The notes under the pieces were generated by a model, which was not told the origin of the DNA, did not search any database, and saw only the letters and a list, made by a program, of their open reading frames with translations. Positions 10,052-20,349 of a DNA stretch of 64,000 nt are shown piece after piece. Source of the stretch: Chondrus crispus. Lineage: Eukaryota; Rhodophyta; Florideophyceae; Gigartinales; Gigartinaceae. The stretch covers positions 333,691-397,690 of the forward strand of contig NW_005178652.1 of assembly GCF_000350225.1 (NCBI RefSeq), in the 5' to 3' direction. Every line of letters begins with the position of its first letter. The stretch's first letter is position 1. Made by a program: the position numbers and the translations under genes.

Positions 10052-11302
10052 TAATGGTAGGTTCGGAGGGGCAAGGGAAAGAAGGAAGGCAGGTTGATGT
10101 GTGTGAGTGAAGGAGTTGGTGCCGAGGTTTACTTTGAAGCCGTTTTCCTGCGATACTTATACACTTCGAGGGCTACACTATCGCTCTACTCCGACTCCCA
10201 GTAAACCATACTCTACTATGCGCGACCAAGCGCGGTCCTCTTGTGGCCCGACCATACTGTTCGATTTCCACCTTACGAATCGATTCGTAACTATTAGCTC
10301 ACAACTATTTCTACACATTCCAAATGACTGTAAACCATGGCCCTATGCATGCAACTGTTTCACACCTTACTAATCTGCATCCAGTCATGCCAGACTTCAT
10401 TGTTGTGCAACGAACAACTTGGCACTTGTCTATTTCCAACAACGCAAACGTCTTTCATATCACAATCGCCATACGTATCCTTGTTTCTCACTTTACTAAT
10501 TTCGCCAAGCGCTGTCAGATAATTATGGCAAGTTATAACAATGTGCATCCAGACTTTCTACACAACTCACATGAGAATACATGTAAATCACACGAGTACT
10601 GTCATGAACTTGCATCCAACGGCGCACCATGACGAGAGCACAGTACAACGTGGCATGCTGACGAGAGTGTAGTACAACGGCGCATGCTGATGCAAGGGTC
10701 GCATACAGCGTGACACGTACACTGAATACTCACGTAAGTACATGTCTCTTGCGAGAATTACTTGTTGTACTTTTAATTCACATGTACTGTGCTCGGACAC
10801 GCGCTGGACCGTATGTAGGCGACGTGTACAAGTGTACGTACACGCAGCAATCTGGCGATGTGTACATGTGTACACCGCACACAAGTGTCCAGCGCCAAGG
10901 CCACACGTAATTACCCATTACAACCATGGTGAACAACTTGAAACCCCCGAAATGATGTAATTTAAACGTATACCGATCATTCAAGATATATCACCCACAT
11001 GACTGCATATAAGTGGACACTAACAGACCAATAGAATTGCAGCATTCGAACCGACACCCAATAGATTTGCAGTATTGCCTGTGTAGCCCTATAACGGTTC
11101 GGGCCAAATGCAAATTTTCGGCATTTATGCAAATTTGCATAACCCTCCAAAAGTCCACTTTCGTCCCCAGAACCCCAAAATCTGAGACTTTACACGTGTG
11201 ATGTGGTGATATGGGGTGAGGGTCCGGACCGTGGAGTCATGTACACGTGTCGCTCGATTTTGCACTTTCCAGATAGCAGCATGTGGTCGCACATTTTCAA
11301 TA
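10052..11302 (-). repeat. Chimeric LTR, type A/type B recombinant
   Basis: From 10052 to about 10640 the sequence follows type A (ttactttgaagccg, ccatggccctatgcatg). From there to 11302 it follows type B (gtggcatgctgacgag, then the B-specific end). The switch lies within the shared word cgagagcacagt. It ends caata and joins gattcagcttg of the Copia-P protease coding region, so gattc is the expected target duplication; its partner was not found. Confidence 0.8.
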
Positions 11303-12599
11303 GATTCAGCTTGTACAGCTCATACTACGCATGACCGATCTTTGTTTGCAACGTATGAGCCACTTGAATCCGCCTCTGTTCAGATGGGAACCAAGGCTAG
11401 TGCAAAGGTTGCCGGCCGTGGTGACGTTCACTTGAAGTTAAATGTGAATGGCCGCATCGAACCGTGCAAGTTGACGGATGTATTGCACGTTCCGGACTTT
11501 GCGTTCTCTCTGCTCTCTGTCAGTCGAATGACTGAACTTGGACTAAAAGTTGGGTTCGAAAATGGAAAATGCATGATCAGACGAGGCTCAACTGTAGTGG
11601 CGACTGCGACATTGGTTGGAGAACTTTACGTTCTCGACATCGTCAGTGACATCGGATCTGCACATGCTGCCACCCTGCAAACGTGGCATGAGCGCTTTGC
11701 ACATGTGCATTCTCAAGGTATTGCTTCGATGATTCGTGACAATGTGGTAAGTGGAGTCAAACTACTTGGTAATGAGGCTAACAAAATTAACAATACTGAC
11801 AATGATTGCATCTCTGAAAAATGTTCTGCGTGCGTCTACGGCAAAGCCACTCGATCTGTGATCCCAAAAGAGCGGTCCTCGAGGCGGGCATACTTCTGTC
11901 TAGACTTAGTTCACTCTGATGTTTGTGGCCCCTTAGAGGTGCAGTCCATTGGTGGTGCCAAGTACTTCATTACCTTCATAGATGATCACTCAAACTGGTC
12001 AGTAGTGTACCCTATGCACCATAAATCAGAAGCATTTGAACGATACAAAATGTTTGCACAACTTGCTCAGACTCACACTGGTCGCAAGATCAAAGTGCTT
12101 CGCACGGATCGAGGTGGTGAGTATCTGTCCACGGAGTTTAAGTCTTTTCTGATTGCAAATGGTACTCAGCATGAAATGACGACTGCGTACACACCGGAGC
12201 AAAATGGCGTCGCCGAGCGACTGAACAGAACTTTGGTAAACTTGGTGCGCTCCATGCTAGCGCACAAGAAAGTTACAAAGGGGTTCTGGGCAGAAGCACT
12301 TGCCAATGCAGTGTAAGTTCGAAATCGAGTCACGTCACGTGCCATTCCCCCCAAGATGACCCCATACCACTTATGGATGAAATCTGTGCCAAATGTTGGT
12401 CATTTGCGTGTTTTCGGTTCAAAGTGTTGGTATACATTACCAAAACACAACATCCAGAAACTTGACGCCCGTGCAAAGGAGGCAATGTTTCTGGAGTATG
12501 CTGAAAATACGAAAGCTTACAAGTTGTGGGATGGTGATTTGCACAAAGTGATCGTATCCAGAGATGTTACTTTTGACGAGTCCACGGGAGGCAAATCTT
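11303..12599 (+). pseudogene. Copia-P protease (partial) and integrase
   Basis: It opens at DSACTAH, the protease active-site region; the first residues belong to the joined LTR. Then follow the integrase zinc motif (HERFAHVHSQG, later CSACVYGK) and the integrase core (HSDVCGP, IDDHSNW, YTPEQNGVAE, all catalytic acids present). A TAA at 12314-12316 replaces the tyrosine of ANAVYVRNRV seen in the sister copy. The frame then continues to GGKS at 12599, where Copia-B1 is inserted. This copy keeps the 100 bp (11701-11800) that Copia-B1 has lost. Confidence 0.9.
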
Positions 12600-13849
12600 A
12601 ATGGTAGGTTCGGAGGGGCAAGGGAAAGAAGGAGGGCAGGTTGATGTGTGTGAGTGAAGGAGTTGGTGCCGAGGTTTACTTGGAGCCGTCTTTCGGCTAT
12701 ACTTATACACTTTGAGTGTTACACTATCCCATTACTTTGGCACCTCGTAAACCGTACTCACCATATGCGCGACCAAGCGCGGTCCTCTTCTGGCCCGTCC
12801 ACACTGTTCTATTTCCACCTTACGAATTGACTATTGACTATCAGTGCACAACAGTTTCTACACATTTCCAGTGACTGTAAACCATGGCCCTACGCATGCA
12901 ATCGTTTCACACCTTACTAATCTGCATCCAGACATGACAGAATATATTCTTGCACAATGAACAACTTGGCATCTCTCTATTTCCAACAACGCAAAGTCCT
13001 GTCATATCTCAGTCCCCATATATGCCCTTGTTTCGTACCTTACTAATTTCGGTACACACTGCCAGACAACTATCACGGATAGCAACAATGTGCATCCAGA
13101 CTTTCTACACATCTCACGTGATATCCGATGTGAATCACACGAGTACTGTCATCAACTTGCATCCAACGGCGCACCATAACGAGAGCACAGTACAACGTCG
13201 CATGCTGACGAGAGTGTAGTACAACGGCGCATGCTGATGCAAGGGTCGCATACAGCGTGACGCATACACTGAATACTCACGTAAGTACATGTCTCTTGCG
13301 AGAAATACTTGTTGTACTTTTAATTCACATGTACTGTGCTCGGGCACGCGCCGGACCGTATGTAGGCGACGTGTACAAGTGTACGTACACGCAGCAACCT
13401 GGCGATGTGTACATGTGTACACCGCACACAAGTGTCCAGCGCCAAGGCCACACGTAATTACCCATTACAACCATGGTGAACAACTTGAAACCCCCGAAAT
13501 GATGTAATTAATACGTATACCGATCATTCAAGATATATCACCAGCATGAGTGCATATAAGTGGACAATAACAGACCAATAGAATTGCAGCATTCGAACCG
13601 ACACCCAATAGATTTGCAGTATTGCCTGTGTAGCCCTATAACGGTTCGGGCCAAATGCAAATTTTCGGCATTTATGCAAATTTGCATGACCCTCCAAAAG
13701 TCCACTTTCGTCCCCAGAACCCCAAAATCTGAGACTTTACACGTGTCATGTGGTGATATGGGGTGAGGGTCCGGACCGTCGAGTCAAGTACACGTGTCGC
13801 TCGATTTTGCACTTTCCAGATAACAGCATGTGGTCGCACATTTTCAATA
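12600..13849 (-). repeat. 3' LTR of Copia-B1, type B, 1250 bp
   Basis: Near-identical to 19099-20349. Its ends are TAATGG...TTTTCAATA on the + strand. The inner side (13850 onward) lacks the polypurine tract expected next to a 3' LTR. Confidence 0.95.
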
Positions 13850-16581
13850 GTTACACGTTGACATTCCAAAACGCTCAAGCACTTTTGAAAGCCCAACCAT
13901 GCCCACGAACTTTTCAAACAGCACGCGACCAAGTGGTTTGGTCAGCATATCGGCTGGCATTTCTGTTGTCGGACAATGGTACAATGTGACCAGTTTTCGC
14001 TGCACGGCATCTCGAACAAAATGATACGTAATATCAATGTGCTTGTTGCGACGATTTGTAGATTCGTTCTGAGCAAACGCAATCGTACCAGCGTTGTCAC
14101 ATCCAACGCGAATTGTTGGATCCGAATTCGCACCAAGTACATCAGCATGGAAGCGTCGAAGCCACGCGGCCTCTTTGCATGCTTCACTGAGTGCGATGTA
14201 TTCTGCCTCACAAGTAGACTTTGCAACTACTGTTTGTTTCCGGGAAGCCCAACTGATAGGCCCATCACAAAGCTTGAACACGTACCCACTCGTTGATTTC
14301 CGTGATTCAAGGCATCCACCCCAATCTGCGTCGCTATACCCATGAAGTTCCGTACCAAGATCATCTTTACCAAACACTATCCCAAGATGCTGGGACCCAC
14401 GCAAGTATCTCAAAACACGTTTCACACCTGACCAGTGCGACTCGTGAGGGTCGGCACAGTGTTGAGATAACTTTCCAATGGCAAACGCAATATCGGGGCG
14501 GGTCCCGACCATTAGGAACATTAGACATCCAATGGCCTGACGGTATGGTTCAAAGCATGGGTTGTCATCAGTGCCAGTTTCGGCCACTTGCATTGTGACA
14601 TGTCGAGACTGTTCCATCGGAGTAACGCAAGGATTGCATGCCAACATTTTGAACCGTTTCAGTACTGCTTGGGCATACTTCGACTGCGTGACGGTCAGGA
14701 CGTGTTTAGAACGTATACGGTCGATCTCTAGACCAATACAAGTCTTCGCTTCGCCAAGGTCTTTCATATCGAATCGTTTGTTGAGTTCATTTTTCATCCA
14801 TAATATGGCCTCCAAGTCACTTCCAGCTAGCAGCAGATCGTCCACGTACAACGCGATAATCATGATGACATTGCCTTGACGTCGAATGTAAAGACATGGG
14901 TCGCTGCGTGTAGTGTTGAAACCAAGTTCAGTGATCAGAAACTCATCGATCTTACTATGCCATTGGCGATGGGCTTGCTTAAGACCATAGATTGCTTTCA
15001 AAAGTTTACACACCGAATCAGGTTTGACTTGGTCGATGCATCCTTCAGGTTGCTCCATGTAGATTTCTTCGTGAAGTTCACCGTTGAGGAAGGCAGTCAC
15101 CACGTCCATCTGATGCAGCTCAAGGTCAAAGTGCGCAACCAGTGCCAGCAGCAGACGGATAGTTGTGAACTTGATGACAGGGGCGAAAGTTTCAGTGTAA
15201 TCGATGCCTTCTACTTGTTGAAAGCCTCGTGCCACAAGACGTCCCTTTGCAGTTTCGACCAATTTTCCGGACTCGTCAGGAAGTTGCTTCACTCCGAAAA
15301 CCCACCTGGACGTCAGGATGTTCGATGCTCGAGATCTTGGAACAAGTGTCCATGTTTTGTTTTTGTGTTGTGAAGCAAGTTCTTTGTCGATGCCCTTCTG
15401 CCAGAAGCGAGCTTTTGGAGAATCCATAGCTTCCTTGTACGAGTTTGGAATTTCTGTTATCACATGGGCGTGGCTAAGGAGTCCAGCAGTCACCAAAGCT
15501 GCTGCCCACCACGCCCCAGGCGTTTTGCGAACGCGAGTGGACCGACGGAGATTAGTTGGCGGATCAATCGTTTCTTCCTCAACTACGTGTTGGTCAACTG
15601 TTTCGGTGGTTTCGTCCTCCCCTGAAGTTGGGGAGGAGTTGGAGGATTCATCAGAGTGTTGTTGTTCATCCGGCGATGATGCTTCTGATGCCACTGCATC
15701 ATTTTCTGCAACTTCGTCATCGATGTTCAAGTTGATTGTGTCATCATCAGTTGAAGCCTCGTCGTTTGTGTCCATCGGTTCACCAGATTTACCACCTGTG
15801 GACTCGTCAAAAGTAACATCTCTGGATACGATCACTTTGTGCAAATCACCATCCCACAACTTGTAAGCTTTCGTATTTTCAGCATACCCCAGAAACATTG
15901 CCTCCTTTGCACGGGCGTCAAGTTTCTGGATGTTGTGTTTTGGTAATGTATACCAACACTTCGAACCGAAAACACGCAAATGACCAACATTTGGCACAGA
16001 TTTCATCCATAAGTGGTATGGGGTCATCTTGGGGGGAATGGCACGTGACGTGACTCGATTTCGAACGTACACTGCATTTGCAAGTGCTTCTGCCCAGAAC
16101 CCCTTTGTAACTTTCTTGTGCGCTAGCATGGAGCGCACCAAGTTTACCAAAGTTCTGTTCAGTCGTTCGGCGACGCCATTTTGCTCTGGTGTGTACGCGG
16201 TCGTCATTTGATGCTGAGTACCATTTGCAATCAGAAAAGACTTAAAATCCGTGGACAGATACTCACCACCTCGATCCGTGCGAAGCACTTTGATCTTGCG
16301 ACCAGTGTGAGTCTGAGCAAGTTGTGCAAACGTTTTGTATCGTTCAAATGCTTCTGATTTATGGTGCATAGGGTACACTACTGACCAGTTTGAGTGATCA
16401 TCTATGAAGGTAATGAAGTACTTGGCACCACCAATGGACTGCACCTCTAAGGGGCCACAAACATCAGAGTGAACTAAGTCTAGACAGAAGTATGCCCGCC
16501 TCGAGGACCGCTCTTTTGGGATCACAGATCGAGTGGCTTTGCCGTAGACGCACGCAGAACATTTTTCAGAGATGCAATCAT
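13844..16581 (-). pseudogene. Copia-B1 integrase core, RT and RNase H
   Basis: An 893-codon open frame with the integrase core (HSDVCGP, IDDHSNW, YTPEQNGVAE), an acidic Ser/Glu-rich tail, RT (ILTSRWVFGVKQLP, LHQMDVVTAFLNGEL, ALYVDDLLLAGSD) and RNase H (GYSDADWGG, STCEAEYIALSEA, HIDITYHFVRD, MPADMLTKPL). It is out of frame with gag-protease because 100 bp covering the integrase zinc finger are deleted at about 16581, so no Gag-Pol can form as in a normal copia. Its last 12 residues come from a foreign 39-bp patch (13850-13888) and the stop lies inside the LTR. Confidence 0.9.
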
Positions 16582-17877
16582 TGCAAATCGCTCATGCCAC
16601 GTTTGCAGGGTGGCAGCATGTGCAGATCCGATGTCACTGACGATGTCGAGAACGTAAAGTTCTCCAACCAATGTCGCAGTCGCCACTACAGTTGAGCCTC
16701 GTCTGATCATGCATTTTCCATTTTCGAACCCAACTTTTAGTCCAAGTTCAGTCATTCGACTGACAGAGAGTAGAGAGAACGCAAAGTCCGGAACGTGCAA
16801 TACATCCGTCAACTTGCACGGTTCGATGCGGCCATTCACATTTAACTTCAAGTGAATGTCACCACGGCCGGCAACCTTTGCACTAGCCTTGGTTCCCATC
16901 TGAACAGAGGCGGATTCAAGTGGCTCATACGTTGCAAACAAAGATCGGTCATATGTAATATGAGCTGTACAAGCTGAATCTACGAGCCACGAAGGCGACA
17001 TCTCCAGATCGTTCGTGTGCGAAGCTTTCGACATCAGACATGTGAAGTCGACGCTGTTTACAACCATGTCAGGATCAGGTTTCTGTGTGACAAATGCAGA
17101 TTGTTTCCGCTGAGACATACGCGGTTTATATCCGCTAGGAGGAGCCGGGCGACGCCCATTCAAATCCTTTCCCCAGCAGCGGGTTGCCGTATGGCCTGTA
17201 TGACCGCAGTTCGTGCATTTGTAATCGTTTATGTCCCGATTGTTCGGGGCACGATTAACCAGAGCCGATGTCTGTGAGGAGCTAGACTTCATGTTTGCTC
17301 GCTGCTCTTCCTGCAGCAGACGACTTTTCACAAAGTCCAAACTGAATATCTTTTCCTCATTACCGAGAGCATCAAGTGCAACGATGAGAGCCTCGAAACG
17401 GGCAGGCAGACCGTTGAGCACTGCCATGGCCATCTCCTTGTCATCGATGTTTACGCTCATTGACTTGAGGATGGCTGCCAGCTGCTTGACACGATTGATG
17501 TATGCAAGCACCTTTTCACCGGAAAGCATCTTCACAGTGTAGAACTCACGACGTGCAGCTAGTTTGTTCAGCAAAGTGTGCCTCTCAAACACGTTGACAA
17601 TAGCTTCCCACATCTCATGAGCGGAATCAACATCACGTACATGCTCAAGATGCTCATCTGATAGGGAGAGACCAATCAGTGCTTTAGCTTTACTGTCACC
17701 TCTAATCCACTTCTTACGCTCTTCCGCGCGTTCCTCACTTGGAACTCTTCCCTCAACGATGTATTGGTCAACATCACGTAGAGCAAGCAGAAGTTGTATT
17801 TTCTGCTTCCACACGTAGAAGTTGGAGTCCGTCAGTTTGTCGATTCTGATGGATCCTCCTCCTCCTTGATCTTCCAT
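16522..17877 (-). pseudogene. Copia-B1 gag-protease, truncated by deletion
   Basis: The start is taken at MEDQGGGG (17877) rather than the ATG 21 bp upstream. It holds the Gag core (residues about 15-190), a CX2CX4HX4C zinc knuckle at about 221-234 (CTNCGHTGHTATRC) and a protease with DSACTAH at about 300. The invariant Gly of the usual D-S/T-G motif is Ala here; Copia-P shares this, so it is a family trait. After TWHERFA the frame shifts through the 100-bp deletion and stops at 16522. Confidence 0.9.
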
Positions 17878-18049
17878 TTTAGTGCAAATAAACTTCAAGT
17901 ATTCGAAAATCCGTTCGGGGATCCCAAGCCGTCAACCGATAGTCAACACAATGGCAAGCCCACCCGTCTAAGAAGTTCGATATGATTACTATGAAGTTGC
18001 ACTAGGAGAAATTTGCGAACAGATATGTGAATTTATTTGGATGAAATCC

Positions 18050-18592
18050 CTAACTATTCTGTTCACAAACTACCTTTAAGTGTGCGGCACCGTTCTCGTG
18101 GCACTTCAGGTGCCCGTGAGACTCAAAGACGCGATTGCAAGGGATACAACGCGGAGTCTCCTTAGCGTTGGCAACTTGAATGCGATGAGACCTAGACTGA
18201 ATGTGGTCGTAAAAGGCCTTCGCACTATTGCCACTAACGCCGCACACTTTACAATACCGCTTATACCGCGGGCACACCTTACGATTCCTCTTGCGCTCAC
18301 GCTTAAACTGTTTATCCACGAGAACAGCCGCTTTCCGAGCAGAAAGTCGATGCGTAGTTCTCTTTATTGGTGCGGGAACAGAGCGCGGAATACGAGGAAT
18401 CCTATAAGGTGCGCTGCTCGAGGAGGGACCCGGAAGCGCGAGCCGAGGCGAAGGTTGATCCTCAGGCTCAAGCACCTCAACGGATACGACCTCCGATGTC
18501 CGAACCGTTCGACCGGTGACCAGCTTCCCAGGCGCAGAGCGCACCGGTACTAATTCCAGATCTAACACAACCCCGTAAAAACAGGTATTCAC
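18050..18592 (-). CDS. Leader ORF with two U1/JAZ-like C2H2 zinc fingers (copy 2)
   Basis: A 180-codon partner of 609-1151 at the same place in Copia-B1. All eight zinc ligands (C114, C117, H130, H136, C149, C152, H165, H171) and the basic patch are unchanged. Differences include C60S, A92V, E95Q and R108P. The reading frame is intact although gag-pol of the same element is broken. The ATG follows the leader repeat tract, and the ORF ends 173 bp before the gag ATG, so it would be the first ORF on the genomic RNA; gag would need splicing, reinitiation or an IRES. Confidence 0.7.
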   Translation of the reverse strand: MNTCFYGVVLDLELVPVRSAPGKLVTGRTVRTSEVVSVEVLEPEDQPSPRLALPGPSSSSAPYRIPRIPRSVPAPIKRTTHRLSARKAAVLVDKQFKRERKRNRKVCPRYKRYCKVCGVSGNSAKAFYDHIQSRSHRIQVANAKETPRCIPCNRVFESHGHLKCHENGAAHLKVVCEQNS

Positions 18593-19081
18593 AATAAGGA
18601 ATATGAAGATAATTGTCAGTAACAGATTTTGGAATTATTGCTCTTAAGAACCACCAAAACGTGCAAAGACAATCACTTAGATGTGTAGGAAATGGAAAGA
18701 AACTCAAAACTTACTTTGCATGAGAGAACGAAGAAAAACCAAATGCGAGATTGACGACGACGGCGATAGCGGGAGCGGACACGAAGACGAAGACCAAAGA
18801 CAGAGACAGCAGCAAGAACCACAGCAAGAACGAAAGCCAAACCAAGAACGAAGAAAACGAAGACAGCGGGGGCGATGACCAAAACCAATTCACACAATAG
18901 AGCAAGAACGACAGCAGCAGCGAAAACCAAAACCAAGAACGACGGCAAGAACGAGAGCGACAACGACAGCGAGAAGACCAGCGGAAAGAACGACGAGAAA
19001 CGGCAGCGAAAACGACAGCGACAACGACGGCAGAAACAACGGAACGAGAACGACAGACTCATACAGTGAAACGACAGCGAG
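18593..19081 (-). other. Copia-B1 leader, pyrimidine-rich repeat tract
   Basis: Matches 1152-1640 almost exactly. On the + strand it is a purine-rich AACGAC/CAGCGA repeat. No supportable gene. Confidence 0.6.
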
Positions 19082-19098
19082 GGACTGGGCCCATAACC
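19082..19098 (-). promoter_or_regulatory. PBS of Copia-B1, half-tRNA-iMet type
   Basis: ggactgggcccataacc on the + strand, flush with the LTR at 19099; 17 bases, 16-17 of which can pair with the tRNA-iMet anticodon arm region. Confidence 0.9.
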
Positions 19099-20349
19099 TA
19101 ATGGTAGGTTCGGAGGGGCAAGGGAAAGAAGGAGGGCAGGTTGATGTGTGTGAGTGAAGGAGTTGGTGCCGAGGTTTACTTGGAGCCGTCTTTCGGCTAT
19201 ACTTATACACTTTGAGTGTTACACTATCCCATTACTTTGGCACCTCGTAAACCGTACTCACCATATGCGCGACCAAGCGCGGTCCTCTTCTGGCCCGTCC
19301 ACACTGTTCTATTTCCACCTTACGAATTGACTATTGACTATCAGTGCACAACAGTTTCTACACATTTCCAGTGACTGTAAACCATGGCCCTACGCATGCA
19401 ATCGTTTCACACCTTACTAATCTGCATCCAGACATGACAGAATATATTCTTTCGCAATGAACAACTTGGCATCTCTCTATTTCCAACAACGCAAAGTCCT
19501 GTCATATCTCAGTCCCCATACATGCCCTTGTTTCGTACCTTACTAATTTCGGTACACACTGCCAGACAACTATCACGGACAGCAACAATGTGCATCCAGA
19601 CTTTCTACACATCTCACGTGATATCCGATGTGAATCACACCAGTACTGTCATCAACTTGCATCCAACGGCGCACCATAACGAGAGCACAGTACAACGTCG
19701 CATGCTGACGAGAGTGTAGTACAACGGCGCATGCTGATGCAAGGGTCGCATACAGCGTGACGCATACACTGAATACTCACGTAAGTACATGTCTCTTGCG
19801 AGAAATACTTGTTGTACTTTTAATTCACATGTACTGTGCTCGGGCACGCGCCGGACCGTATGTAGGCGACGTGTACAAGTGTACGTACACGCAGCAACCT
19901 GGCGATGTGTACATGTGTACACCGCACACAAGTGTCCAGCGCCAAGGCCACACGTAATTACCCATTACAACCATGGTGAACAACTTGAAACCCCCGAAAT
20001 GATGTAATTAATACGTATACCGATCATTCAAGATATATCACCAGCATGACTGCATATAAGTGGACAATAACAGACCAATAGAATTGCAGCATTCGAAACG
20101 ACACCCAATAGATTTGCAGTATTGCCTGTGTAGCCCTATAACGGTTCGGGCCAAATGCAAATTTTCGGCATTTATGCAAATTTGCATGACCCTCCAAAAG
20201 TCCACTTTCGTCCCCAGAACCCCAAAATCTGAGACTTTACACGTGTCATGTGGTGATATGGGGTGAGGGTCCGGACCGTCGAGTCATGTACACGTGTCGC
20301 TCGATTTTGCACTTTCCAGATAACAGCATGTGGTCGCACATTTTCAATA
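19099..20349 (-). repeat. 5' LTR of Copia-B1, type B, 1251 bp
   Basis: The TATA box is TATAAGTA on the - strand (19200-19207), about 100 bp from the PBS-side end. The last 80 bp or so toward the PBS are identical to type A LTRs, while the rest (U3) is clearly diverged. Confidence 0.95.

Larger units (their letters stand above)
12600..20349 (-). mobile_element. Copia-B1, complete nested copia element, 7750 bp
   Basis: Both ends are proven: aatct at 12595-12599 and again at 20350-20354. The interrupted Copia-P coding frame reads through when the element is skipped (GGKS to GEPMD). Order on the - strand: 5' LTR 19099-20349, PBS 19082-19098, leader with zinc-finger ORF 18050-18592, gag-protease 16522-17877, integrase-RT-RNase H, 3' LTR 12600-13849. 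The two LTRs differ at roughly ten positions by eye, so the insertion is young. It is nevertheless defective (100-bp deletion in integrase, no PPT). Confidence 0.95.
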
